From Clostridium pasteurianum DSM 525 = ATCC 6013 (GTDB lineage Bacteria; Bacillota; Clostridia; Clostridiales; Clostridiaceae), in contig NZ_CP009268.1 of assembly GCF_000807255.1 (NCBI RefSeq), forward strand, positions 2,324,384 to 2,388,383: a stretch of DNA of 64,000 nt, read 5' to 3'. The translations under genes were made by a program, and so were the position numbers. The stretch's first letter is position 1, and every line of letters begins with the position of its first letter. Positions 18,192-27,582 of this stretch are shown piece after piece. A model generated the notes under the pieces. The model made no database searches, was not told the DNA's origin, and was given only the letters and a program-made list of their open reading frames with translations.

Positions 18192-21100
18192 ATGGGATTA
18201 AAAAATTATAAACTTAACGATAACAGAATTTATTTTGACGGAGGATATGTACAAGTTAAACACTTTAATATAGTTGCCATACCTACTAAAATAGTATATA
18301 ACAATGAAGGAGATCATGATCCAAATGGATTAATGTACGTTTTAAAAGAAGATGAAAACACTCTAATAGAAGCAGTTAAAAAAAATCCATTTAAACCTGT
18401 AGATATTGTTAGTCCTTTAGTAATAAGAGCAAATTTAGGTGATATTTTAATTATAGATTTTGAAAACAAATTGAACAGACCTGTGTCTATTCACATTCAA
18501 GATATAGATTATAATGTTTTACGTTCAGATGGCGCCGCCATAGGTTTTAATCCCGATACTACAACAAGAAACAAAATAAGATATAGATGGGTTGCTGACA
18601 AAGAAGGTATATTCTTATTTAATGATATGGCTGATACCAGAAGTTCAGAAAAATCTACAAATATTCATGGACTCTTTGGTGCACTAATAGTTGAACCTGT
18701 AGGTGCAACCTGGACCGATCCTGTAACAGGTAATTATATAAAAAGCGGCTTATATGCAGATATACACCATCCAGCACTTCCTGACTTCAGAGAGTATGTT
18801 ACAATATTTCATGATGAACCGGAAATAAAAGATATTAATGGCAATCAGCCTATAAATCATGAAACTGGAATGCCTGAAGCAACAATGCCAATAAATTATA
18901 GAGCAGATCCTATGAGGAATCGTCATCCTGATGGTACAGGAGGTGTTGGCGAGGAAGTAGCCTTGAGTTCATGGACTTTTGGTGATCCCTCTACTCCAGT
19001 ATTACGTGCCTATAAAGGTGATCCTGCTAAATTTAGATTAATTCATGCAGGGATAAAGGAAACCCACGTATTTCATCTTCATAATCATCAATGGAAATTG
19101 GACACTAATGATCCTAAATCCACTATAATTGACTCCATATCCTTTAGTCCTCAAGAAAGCTTTACTATTGAACCTTTATTTGGAGCTGGAAGCTTAACTG
19201 GATGTATAGGTGATGTTATATGGCATTGTCATCTTTATCCTCATTTTGCTGAGGGAATGTGGGGACTGTGGAGAATACTTGACCGTCTGGAAGATGGTAA
19301 AAGTCAGCTTCCAGACGGCAGTTGTGTACCTGCTCTGATTCCACTGCCGGATAGAACACCTCCATCATCCCAAGATGATGACCATCCTGGATTTCCACGA
19401 TTTATAGCTGGAGAGGTTGGTAAAAAGCCTTTTAAACCACCACTAGGAATAGTCAATGGCAGAGGTCCAACACCTTTAGAAAAAGCAAATTTTGTTCCAA
19501 ATGCAATTTCAGGAGCTTTATATTCTGGCACCTGTCCAGCAGATGCAGTTACTAAAGTTTTTGAAATAGTAGCTATTCAAGTTCCTATAAAATACAACAA
19601 TGCAGGATGGCATGACCCTGAAGGAAGAATATTTGTTCTAAAAGAGGATGAAGATGCAGTTAGAAATGGCAAAAAATCACCCGAACCTTTTGTTATAAGA
19701 GCAAATGTAGGAGATTGCATAGAAATTAGGCTTACAAATAAACTTCCTGAAGCAATAGGTGGAAATGCCTTTCAATTATTAACCAAAACCACAGAAGTTG
19801 GCTGGCATATACACTTAGTTAAATTTGACGGCATTGTTTCTGACGGTGGTGCTAATGGATGGGATAATGATTCATCTGCTAATTTTGGTGATACTCTTAT
19901 TGAACGATTTTATGCCAATACAGAACTGAGAACAGTATTTTTCCATGATCACTTATTTCCTAGTACTCATCAACAGCATGGATTATTTGGTGCATTGATT
20001 ATTGAACCCTCTAACGCCACTTTTCACGATCCTAAAACTGGTAAAGAAATAAAAAGTGGAACTCAGGCAATAATAAAAAGACCCGGTGAACCTGACTTTA
20101 GAGAGTTTGTCCTTGTAGTTCATGACTTTGCACTTCTTTTTGATAAAGATGGTAAGCCTTTAAATCCGCCACCTTTTCCAGGATCTCAGGAGGATCCAGG
20201 AGTTATGGGTATAAATTATAAAAATGAGCCTTTTCAATTTCGCAAAGGCGATCCCGCTTATGTTTTTAGCTCCTATGTACACGGTGATCCCGTTACACCT
20301 CTTCTTGAAACTTATGAAGGAGACCCAATACGAATAAGGTTATTTGATGGTGCACAGGAAGAACAACATTCTTTTAATCTCAACGGCTTAAGATGGAGAA
20401 AAGAACCAACATATGCAGTATCTCCTATTATTCAAGCACAAACTTTAGGTATATCAGAAGCCTTCAATATAGAAATAGATGAAGATTATAAAAAAGGGGA
20501 TTATTTATATTATTTAGGAGGAATAGATGACTTATGGCTTGGTTTATGGGGCATATTAAGAGTTCATAAAGAAAGGGTTGATCATCTACTGCCTCTTGAG
20601 GATAGACCTTTACCTCCAATTAGAACAAAACCCTTACCTTGCAAAACAGGTAATCCACCGCTTAAAGCAAAATGCCCTGCTCATCCATGTCTTAAAGATG
20701 CTAACACAAGAAAATTTGATGTTGTTGCCATACAAAAGGATATTGTATACAATAAATTTGGAGATCATGATCCAAATGGCTTGATGTTTGTATTAGCAGA
20801 ACATGAAAAGGCAATTATGGCTGGAACTATGAAACCTAAACCATTAATATTAAGAGCAAATGCGGGAGATTGCATAGAGGTAACCTTAACTAATCATATT
20901 TTTAAACCACTGGTACAGGATAACCACCCAGAAGTTCCTGTAGAAGCTCCCTTTCCTCCATCAAATAGAGTTTCTCTTCATGCACAATTACTAAAATACG
21001 ATGTTTTAAACTCCGATGGAGCAACAGTAGGTTTTAACTATGATCAAAGCATTGCTCCTGGTGAAAGTATAACCTACAGATGGTTTGCTGACTCAGAATT

Positions 21101-21926
21101 AGGTACCTGTACCCTTACTGGCTTTGGAGATATACGAAACCATAGACATCACGGTCTCTTCGGTACTATTATAATTGAACCTACAGGCTCTAAATATATT
21201 AATGCAAAAACTGGTAATGAAGTAAAAAATGGTTATCTAGAAGAAATAGTGATATCCAATCCAGGCATACCAGACTTTAGAGAATTTGTAGTGTTTATGC
21301 AAGATGGTATAAGCTTATATGATAAAAATAATAAGCCAATACCAGATCCCGTTGACGGAGGACATGGTGCAGCTCATCCAGATCCAGCTAACCAAGGACA
21401 GAATTCAGCTCATTTCGACCCTGTTGACGAAGGGCATGATGTACCTCGTCTAGATTTTGAGGACCAAGGTCAAAAGGGAATTAACTATAGATCTGAACGC
21501 TTTGAGAATCACTTAAAAAAAGATCCTAGAGTACATCTTGTAATGAGCTCAAAAATTCATGGTGATCCAGCCACGCCTGTTTTTAAATCTTATCCTGGTG
21601 ATCCTGTAAGAATAAGGCTCCTTATGCCAGCAGATAAACCAAGGAATCACAGCTTTGTATTGCATGGGCATTCCTGGAAAGCTCAATATTCCGACCCATT
21701 TTCTAATATTATATCTGTACAAGGAGCAATAAGTATCGGTAATGTATTTAATATAATCCTAGAAAATGGAGCGAACCAAAATCCAGGTGATTATTCCTAT
21801 AGATCTGGAATATTCCGTTGGGATGTAGAATTGGGCATGTGGGGAATATTAAGAATTTTTGATAAAATTCGTGATGATTTAATAACTATAAATGAAAATG
21901 ATAATTTTTATAAAAAATACAATTAA
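18192..21926 (+). CDS. giant triple-repeat (six-cupredoxin) multicopper oxidase
   Basis: 1244 residues built from three copies of a two-cupredoxin module, beginning near residues 25, 457 and 843 (each opens with a VAI..I.YN...HDP.G..FVL pattern). Copper motifs are spread over modules: HVFHLHNHQW (292-301) and HCHLYPHFAEGMWG (345-358, type 1 Cys346, His351, Met356) in module 1; WHIH (538-541), FFHDH (583-587) and HQQHGLFG (593-600) in module 2. Module 3 and the second halves of modules 2 and 3 have lost most ligands. Size and layout resemble MnxG-type manganese oxidases. There is no signal peptide. Strong ribosome site AAGGAGGGG and a terminator at 21932-21988, so it is monocistronic. An oxygen-using oxidase is unexpected in an anaerobe; a spore-surface or metal-detoxifying role is inference. 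Confidence 0.85.
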   Translation: MGLKNYKLNDNRIYFDGGYVQVKHFNIVAIPTKIVYNNEGDHDPNGLMYVLKEDENTLIEAVKKNPFKPVDIVSPLVIRANLGDILIIDFENKLNRPVSIHIQDIDYNVLRSDGAAIGFNPDTTTRNKIRYRWVADKEGIFLFNDMADTRSSEKSTNIHGLFGALIVEPVGATWTDPVTGNYIKSGLYADIHHPALPDFREYVTIFHDEPEIKDINGNQPINHETGMPEATMPINYRADPMRNRHPDGTGGVGEEVALSSWTFGDPSTPVLRAYKGDPAKFRLIHAGIKETHVFHLHNHQWKLDTNDPKSTIIDSISFSPQESFTIEPLFGAGSLTGCIGDVIWHCHLYPHFAEGMWGLWRILDRLEDGKSQLPDGSCVPALIPLPDRTPPSSQDDDHPGFPRFIAGEVGKKPFKPPLGIVNGRGPTPLEKANFVPNAISGALYSGTCPADAVTKVFEIVAIQVPIKYNNAGWHDPEGRIFVLKEDEDAVRNGKKSPEPFVIRANVGDCIEIRLTNKLPEAIGGNAFQLLTKTTEVGWHIHLVKFDGIVSDGGANGWDNDSSANFGDTLIERFYANTELRTVFFHDHLFPSTHQQHGLFGALIIEPSNATFHDPKTGKEIKSGTQAIIKRPGEPDFREFVLVVHDFALLFDKDGKPLNPPPFPGSQEDPGVMGINYKNEPFQFRKGDPAYVFSSYVHGDPVTPLLETYEGDPIRIRLFDGAQEEQHSFNLNGLRWRKEPTYAVSPIIQAQTLGISEAFNIEIDEDYKKGDYLYYLGGIDDLWLGLWGILRVHKERVDHLLPLEDRPLPPIRTKPLPCKTGNPPLKAKCPAHPCLKDANTRKFDVVAIQKDIVYNKFGDHDPNGLMFVLAEHEKAIMAGTMKPKPLILRANAGDCIEVTLTNHIFKPLVQDNHPEVPVEAPFPPSNRVSLHAQLLKYDVLNSDGATVGFNYDQSIAPGESITYRWFADSELGTCTLTGFGDIRNHRHHGLFGTIIIEPTGSKYINAKTGNEVKNGYLEEIVISNPGIPDFREFVVFMQDGISLYDKNNKPIPDPVDGGHGAAHPDPANQGQNSAHFDPVDEGHDVPRLDFEDQGQKGINYRSERFENHLKKDPRVHLVMSSKIHGDPATPVFKSYPGDPVRIRLLMPADKPRNHSFVLHGHSWKAQYSDPFSNIISVQGAISIGNVFNIILENGANQNPGDYSYRSGIFRWDVELGMWGILRIFDKIRDDLITINENDNFYKKYN

Positions 21927-21931
21927 AATAT

Positions 21932-21988
21932 AAAAAAGAGGATTTAATATTAAAAATAAAACTAATTTTTAATATTAAATCCTTTTTT
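21932..21988. terminator. bidirectional terminator between MCO and MFS genes
   Basis: A long perfect stem (GGATTTAATATTAAAAAT and its complement) with A and T runs on both sides, so it can stop both convergent genes. Confidence 0.9.
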
Positions 21989-21998
21989 AAAACTTTTA

Positions 21999-23156
21999 TT
22001 AACTTAATTGTCGCTTACCAGTTTTTGAAATCAAATAATGTAAAGCTACTATAAATATATATGCATAGAAGAATATCTGAATTATAAATACATAACTAAC
22101 TTTTATTCCTCCAGCAAAGCCTATAATATATGTTAAAAATGTAGCTCCAAGATTATTAAAAATTGTTACAATTGCAGAAGCTGCAGGTACATATTCACTA
22201 TCCACATGCTGTATAACATATCCTTGAATTGCTGGATACACTAAAGACATGGATAACCCAATAACAGCAATACCTATTAATGATTGAATTTTAGTGTTAC
22301 CTGATAAAATTATAAATATTCCTAAAATTGATACTAAAGGTGAAATTGAAAGAAATCTCAAAGTTCCAACCTTTTCTAAGATTTTATCTCCCATAGCTCT
22401 TCCCACAGTAAATAGAATCCAAAAACTAGATAAAATTCCTGGAACTTCAGCCTTGGTAAGACCATAATAGCTTTCAAGAAAAGTTCCTGTCCAGTTAGTT
22501 GTTGATATTTCTGCTCCTACATAAAAGAAAATCGCAAGAGACAATAGTAAAACCAGTGGATTTCTCAATATAGAAAAAGTATTAACACATCTATCTTCTT
22601 TTTCACAGGGAGCATTAACTTCAACTTTTGAAGATATTATAATAAATGCAATCACGCAGATTATATGTATAATATAGGTATAATTAAAAGCTATATTATT
22701 TTTTAAAATAAATCTATCTATAGGTAAAATTAAAATTCCACCTAATCCAAAACAAGCTTGACCTAAACTAAATTTTTGATATTCTTTAGGAAGTAATGAA
22801 AGTGTGGTAGTTAAAAATACTGTCCCCATACCAACTGCTAGTCCTGATATAAAATATCCAACTAAAAGTACATAAAATGATTTTGAAACCAAAATTACAA
22901 TACTAGCAATAGCTGCAAATAAAAATCCCACATGCAATCCTCTCTTAAGGGTCATCATATTTTGTAATCTTGCACTAACTATACTCATTATAAAAGAAGA
23001 ACAGTAAACTACTGGCGGCAATATTGCAATAAGATCGTTTGATACTCCATAGGTACTTTTTATTGTAGTTATAAAAGGTGATAAAGTATTAGAAAATAAA
23101 GATAAAAAAAAGAAACCTATAAAAACAATTATCATATTTTTTAAATTTTTATTCAT
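21999..23156 (-). CDS. MFS transporter
   Basis: A 385-residue major facilitator with about 12 hydrophobic segments. N-terminal helix IIVFIGFFFLSLFSNTLSP, a motif-A-like loop SARLQNMMTLKRGLHVGF between helices 2 and 3, and a second-half repeat FTVGRAMGDKILEKVG. The resemblance to sugar/nucleoside or FucP-like carriers is only general, and the substrate is unknown. Single gene with ribosome site TTGGAGGAA. A GGTTCA/TGAACC inverted repeat lies in the region upstream at about 23230-23268. Confidence 0.85.
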   Translation of the reverse strand: MNKNLKNMIIVFIGFFFLSLFSNTLSPFITTIKSTYGVSNDLIAILPPVVYCSSFIMSIVSARLQNMMTLKRGLHVGFLFAAIASIVILVSKSFYVLLVGYFISGLAVGMGTVFLTTTLSLLPKEYQKFSLGQACFGLGGILILPIDRFILKNNIAFNYTYIIHIICVIAFIIISSKVEVNAPCEKEDRCVNTFSILRNPLVLLLSLAIFFYVGAEISTTNWTGTFLESYYGLTKAEVPGILSSFWILFTVGRAMGDKILEKVGTLRFLSISPLVSILGIFIILSGNTKIQSLIGIAVIGLSMSLVYPAIQGYVIQHVDSEYVPAASAIVTIFNNLGATFLTYIIGFAGGIKVSYVFIIQIFFYAYIFIVALHYLISKTGKRQLS

Positions 23157-23393
23157 TGTATTCCTCCAACCTATAATTTATGATATAAAACATTTAATTT
23201 TAATCCTTTACATTAAAATCAAACATTTTGGTTCACCTTTAATATTAAATATTAATATCTGATGAACCATATTTCTACAAATCTATTTTTTGCAAGCGTA
23301 CTATGAAACAATTATAACACATTCTTTCAAATATTCAAGCTAAATCTATCATATTCCTACAAAAATAAAAAAATAGACTACAATTCTTTCAAA

Positions 23394-24065
23394 TTATAAC
23401 ATATTTACTTTTTTAATGTATTCATATTTAAGTAAATCTATAAATATACTGCTGGGATCTCTGTCTACAGATAAAACTACATTTATGTAGAGTTTTATAT
23501 TACTGTCATCATCTTTATTTACATCCATCTCACAAATCTTAAATTTTTCTTTCATCATTATACTAAAAATTGTCTTTATTTTATTATTGCCATCTATACT
23601 TCCATCCAATACTATATGAAGTTCATAAGTATTTTCATTTTCCTTAATCTTTTTTATTCTTTTATCTATCTTAAATATATCTCTGAGGATAAAATACACA
23701 ATTAATGTAGAAATTACAGCTGGAATATAGATACTACTTCCAACCGCCAGACCAACACAAGCAATAAACCACACACTTGCAGCTGTAGTTAATCCTACAA
23801 TATTTCCACCTTCTTTTATAATGCTTGCCATTCCCAAAAAACCAATGCCAGATATAACCTGTGCCCCTAATCTCATTACATCTGAATTATTTTTATTTAA
23901 AATATTATAATCTACGGATATTATTTGTACTAAAGTAGCACTAACACATACAATAATGTGTGTCCTCATACCCATAGACATGCCTTTTTTTTGCCTTTGA
24001 TATCCTATGAGTCCCCCTAAAATACAGGCAGTTAATATCTTTACAAAATCATATACATATAACAT
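23394..24065 (-). CDS. MgtC/SapB-family membrane protein
   Basis: 223 residues. Five N-terminal helices carry the MgtC signature: LGGLIGYQRQKKGMSMGMRTHIIV, then LGAQVISGIGFLGMASIIKEG and GLTTAASVWFIACVGLAVGSS. A C-terminal cytoplasmic ACT-like domain follows (about 145-223). The family is linked to growth in low magnesium and to modulation of F-type ATPase; its role in Clostridium is not known. The start at MLYVYDF is used because GGAGGA lies just upstream. Confidence 0.9.
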   Translation of the reverse strand: MLYVYDFVKILTACILGGLIGYQRQKKGMSMGMRTHIIVCVSATLVQIISVDYNILNKNNSDVMRLGAQVISGIGFLGMASIIKEGGNIVGLTTAASVWFIACVGLAVGSSIYIPAVISTLIVYFILRDIFKIDKRIKKIKENENTYELHIVLDGSIDGNNKIKTIFSIMMKEKFKICEMDVNKDDDSNIKLYINVVLSVDRDPSSIFIDLLKYEYIKKVNML

Positions 24066-24405
24066 ATATTCCTCCATTTTATAATATATATAAGTATTAA
24101 TTTATGCATATCCACTTATATTGAGCTCCCATATAATTTATTATTAAATAATATATATGCTATAAAAATATCATTTATTTCTATAGCATATATAAAATTA
24201 AGTATTCCTCTACATGCGAAAACCTAAAATCCAAAATTAATAATTACTTAGATTATTATAATAACCATAGATATTTCAATAGAACTAAAAAAGACGACTT
24301 CCATTCAATACGGAAATCATCTTTTATCTATATATATTCTTTATTTAATATACCTTTTAAATAAAAACTATTTTATTGCAAGAGGTCTTTTTTGTCTTAC
24401 CCAAA
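24066..24405. other. intergenic region upstream of mgtC
   Basis: About 340 bases without a gene. It holds a perfect 12-bp inverted repeat (ATATATGCTATA and its complement, about 24153-24193) and the terminator at 24287-24325. The hairpin could be an operator or leader structure for mgtC; no known magnesium riboswitch is recognised. Confidence 0.45.
24287..24325 (-). terminator. terminator of the rSAM/ferredoxin-like genes
   Basis: AAAAGACGACTTCC against GGAAATCATCTTTT (with G-U pairs), 9-base loop, with a T-run on the minus strand. Confidence 0.7.
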
Positions 24406-24612
24406 CTAATTTTTATCCTTTAATTTTAATATCAACTTTTCCACAGTCTTTGCTGATATATATTCATCATCTCTTTTTACCAAAACTTTTTCTTTACATT
24501 TTGAGCATTTATGGACACAACCCCTAATTTCAAAATCCATATTATTGTTTTTTAATTCCTTTATCAGCTTATTATAGTCTACTGTGTGTTTACAAACTTT
24601 AATTTTTGTCAT
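24406..24612 (-). CDS. thioredoxin-like [2Fe-2S]-type small protein (DUF1450-like)
   Basis: 68 residues with four Cys: one near the N terminus (C8 in KVCKH) and three in GCVHKCSKCKE (about 32-39), followed by a beta-strand and helix ISAKTVEKLILKL. The arrangement resembles DUF1450/YuzB and thioredoxin-like ferredoxins, suggesting Fe-S or metal binding. It lies 38 bases after the radical SAM gene on the same strand and is probably co-transcribed with it. Confidence 0.55.
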   Translation of the reverse strand: MTKIKVCKHTVDYNKLIKELKNNNMDFEIRGCVHKCSKCKEKVLVKRDDEYISAKTVEKLILKLKDKN

Positions 24613-24649
24613 ATAATCTCTCCTTATAATTTATATCATATAGATTATA

Positions 24650-25519
24650 CTATAATCTTCTAAGATTTTCAGGCTTGTACCCATATTTTCCTCTTAATAA
24701 ATCATCAATGGCACCGATTAATTTTTCTTTGTCCTGAGGAAATGTTCCCCCTAGAGAGAAATAATTTGAAGCATGATTGCTTCTAAAAATACAATTGTCT
24801 ACCTTTATATTTTTGACCAATTCTCTTGTTTCCAATATTACCTCTTCTGGATTTAAGAGTTTAAACTTACCATTTTTAACCTGCTCATTCATTTTTGTAT
24901 TTGGTTCCACCATAAGAGTTAGAAGTCCAACATAGTCTGGATTTATTAGATTTATTATTCTTGCAGACTCTAGAGCATTTTCTTTCCATTTATCTTTTCC
25001 GCCTATTCCTGAAATAAAAGTAACAGACAGCTTTATACTACTATCTTTAACCTTTTGTCCTGCTTTTACTATTTCAGAAGAAATAACTCCTTTATTTATT
25101 TCTCTTAATATTGTATCACTTCCACTTTCTATCCCCATGTACAATATACCTAAGCCCAAACTTTTTAATTCTTTAAGTTCTTCTTTAGTTTTTCGTAATA
25201 TATCCTTTGGGGTGGCATAAGCTGCAACCCTTTCACATTCAGGAAATAATTCTTTTATTTTCAACAGTATATGTTTAAGACTATCCATAGACAATACCAG
25301 TGAATCTCCATCTGCTAAAAATATACGTTTTACATGACCATATTGATTTCTGGCATCTAATAAATCTTCATCTATTTCTTTTAATGTTCTTATTCTAAAT
25401 TTTTTATCTTTGTACATATTGCAGAAACTACAGGTATTATGTGCACATCCTATAGTTACTTGAACAATTAAACTATAGGCCTCACTGGGTGGTCTATATA
25501 CAATTCCTTCATACTTCAT
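24650..25519 (-). CDS. radical SAM protein with CX4CX2C cluster motif
   Basis: 289 residues. The cluster motif GCAHNTCSFCNMYKDKKFR places Cys at 25, 30 and 33; the first spacing is four residues, not the usual three, a feature of a known subfamily of Elp3-like radical SAM proteins. ADGDSLVL and YMGIESGSD match the later SAM-binding strands, and HASNYFSLGG lies near the C terminus. The reaction is unknown. The small Fe-S-like protein downstream could be an electron partner (inference). Confidence 0.8.
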   Translation of the reverse strand: MKYEGIVYRPPSEAYSLIVQVTIGCAHNTCSFCNMYKDKKFRIRTLKEIDEDLLDARNQYGHVKRIFLADGDSLVLSMDSLKHILLKIKELFPECERVAAYATPKDILRKTKEELKELKSLGLGILYMGIESGSDTILREINKGVISSEIVKAGQKVKDSSIKLSVTFISGIGGKDKWKENALESARIINLINPDYVGLLTLMVEPNTKMNEQVKNGKFKLLNPEEVILETRELVKNIKVDNCIFRSNHASNYFSLGGTFPQDKEKLIGAIDDLLRGKYGYKPENLRRL

Positions 25520-25593
25520 ATAAAAATCTCCTTTATAATCTTTATAATTATTATATTATATTTTATTTGATTATAATAGATATTTACATAACA

Positions 25594-26109
25594 CTATATA
25601 TAAGTTGTAACTCTCTCAATTGGCTTTTCAAAGCAGCAAAATGTACCCAGCCTGAAGTTTAATTCACCTACCATATTATAACCTTCTTTTTCATACAATC
25701 TGCGAGCACGTTTGTTATCTATAAATGTGTCCAAACGTATAGATGAATAATTATTATCCCTCCCGTATATATCTGCATATTCTATAAGCCTTGTAGCTAT
25801 GCCCTTACCTTTATATTTAGGACCGACACACAATCTATGAACGATTAACTGCTTTCCCTGTGTACATTTCCACTGTACTTTCTCATACTCCTTATCTTGA
25901 TATTCATTTAATACAATAAATCCTTTAATAATATTTTCATCTACATACATATAAAGATTTTCTTCTCTTATATCATCACTTATTATGTCCTTACTAGGAT
26001 AAGTATGATCCCATTGATATACTCCTTGTTCATGCATATCTGCTACTGCAAGTTTAATTATTTCCAGTAATATATCTAAACTTTCCATATTTGCCTTCTT
26101 AATTTCCAT
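25594..26109 (-). CDS. GNAT-family N-acetyltransferase
   Basis: 171 residues with the GNAT fold. The acetyl-CoA loop is RLCVGPKYKGKGIATRLIEYA (Q/RxxGxG/A), then SSIRLDTFIDNKRARRLYEKEGYNMVGE, a typical C-terminal half. Substrate unknown. The ribosome site GGAGGAA precedes the ATG. Single gene. Confidence 0.85.
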   Translation of the reverse strand: MEIKKANMESLDILLEIIKLAVADMHEQGVYQWDHTYPSKDIISDDIREENLYMYVDENIIKGFIVLNEYQDKEYEKVQWKCTQGKQLIVHRLCVGPKYKGKGIATRLIEYADIYGRDNNYSSIRLDTFIDNKRARRLYEKEGYNMVGELNFRLGTFCCFEKPIERVTTYI

Positions 26110-26427
26110 ATAAGTATTCCTCCAATTAATTAATTTTTGAAATTCATCATCTACATTAAACTCTTTTTCTTTACTTATATTATCTGTAATATTTTCAAAA
26201 TTATTATTATTTGTATTATTATTTGAACTTTCAGCTATTTAGCTTCTATTATATCTTTATAAGCAACCAGATAAAACAAATAGTTATTGTAAATATTACT
26301 AAGATTGTTAACCATACTTTTCTCATGTATTTTCTTTAATATACATTTCATACTCCCATTGTATAAATAACAAACAATGCCTATAATTAAATTGATGATA
26401 TTTAAATAAGAGGGGAGAATTTTTAAT
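26110..26427 (-). pseudogene. possible remnant of a small membrane protein gene
   Basis: About 320 bases with no intact gene. On the minus strand a frame starting MRKVWLTILVIFTITICF gives one good membrane helix and then stops. A different frame directly after it reads AESSNNNTNNNNFENITDN and runs open, without a start, into the acetyltransferase frame. This looks like a small N-terminal-anchored protein broken by a frameshift, but the evidence is composition only. The region also holds the promoter of the + strand dehydrogenase gene. Confidence 0.3.
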
Positions 26428-27303
26428 ATGTCAAAGTCAAATATAAATATAGGCTTTATTGGAACTGGAGTAATGGGATCTGCTATGGCTTCTCATATAT
26501 TAGATGGTGGCTATAAGCTGTCAGTTTATAACAGAACTAAAATTAAAGCATCAGCTTTAATTAATAAAGGTGCAATTTGGAAAGATTCTGTAGCTGAACT
26601 GTCTAAAGATTCAGACATAGTTATAACTATAGTAGGTTATCCAAAAGATGTGGAAGAAGTATATCTAGGAGAAAATGGAATTATTAATAATATAAAAAAA
26701 GGCAGCTATGTTGTGGACATGACCACTTCCAAACCATCTCTTGCAAAGAAAATATATAATGCCGCAAAGGAAAAAGAAATTTTTGCTTTAGATGCCCCAG
26801 TATCAGGTGGAGATGTAGGTGCAGCTGAAGGTACTTTATCCATAATGATAGGCGGAGACAGGGAAGCCTTTGAAAATTTAAAACCAATATTTCAATTAAT
26901 GGGTAAAAATATAGTTCTTCAGGGTAGCGCTGGTGCTGGTCAGCACACCAAAATGTGTAATCAAATAGCTATAGCTTCCAATATAATGGGAGTGTGTGAA
27001 GCCTTAGTATATGCAAAAAAATCCGGTCTTGATTCAGAAACTGTTTTAAAATCCATCGGTACCGGTGGTGCTGCCAGCTGGCAATTAAATGCCTATGCAC
27101 CACGTATACTTAAAAGTGATTATGCACCTGGTTTTTATATTAAACACTTTGTAAAAGATATGAAAATAGCATTAGAAGAAGCTGCTGCCATGGGACTGGA
27201 CACTCCTGCCTTAAGCCTTTCAAAAAAGCTTTATGACAAGCTTATAGAGCAAGGTAAAGAAGATCTTGGAACACAGGCCTTATATGAATTGTACTTAGAT
27301 TGA
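26428..27303 (+). CDS. NAD(P)-dependent 3-hydroxyisobutyrate dehydrogenase-family protein
   Basis: 291 residues of the beta-hydroxyacid dehydrogenase family (HIBADH, tartronate semialdehyde reductase GarR, glyoxylate reductase). Dinucleotide-binding GFIGTGVMGSAMA is at about 9-21, the substrate signature DAPVSGGDVGA near 121-131, and the catalytic Lys in GQHTKMCNQ near 171. It reduces a semialdehyde or oxidises a 3-hydroxyacid; the substrate is not determined. Single gene followed by a strong terminator. Confidence 0.88.
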   Translation: MSKSNINIGFIGTGVMGSAMASHILDGGYKLSVYNRTKIKASALINKGAIWKDSVAELSKDSDIVITIVGYPKDVEEVYLGENGIINNIKKGSYVVDMTTSKPSLAKKIYNAAKEKEIFALDAPVSGGDVGAAEGTLSIMIGGDREAFENLKPIFQLMGKNIVLQGSAGAGQHTKMCNQIAIASNIMGVCEALVYAKKSGLDSETVLKSIGTGGAASWQLNAYAPRILKSDYAPGFYIKHFVKDMKIALEEAAAMGLDTPALSLSKKLYDKLIEQGKEDLGTQALYELYLD

Positions 27304-27407
27304 AATACATGTAAAAATCAATAACTATGATTTAATATTCTAAATACTCTAAAATAATTGAAAGTTAATAAATTATTTTTAGATCCAAATTAACATATAA
27401 ACATAAA

Positions 27408-27451
27408 CACTATGAAATCAATGGTAATCCATTGATTTCATAGTGCTTTTT
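27408..27451 (+). terminator. terminator of the dehydrogenase gene
   Basis: A 17-bp perfect stem (CACTATGAAATCAATGG and complement) with a 4-base loop, followed by CTTTTT. Confidence 0.88.
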
Positions 27452-27582
27452 AACAAAGTAATATAATTATAAATGATTAAAGTCCATCTAAATAAGGACA
27501 AATCCCATATAACAATTATATAAACATTTTATATATCAGCATCTTCACTTACTTACTCATTCTTGTTTTTAACATAAATTTT

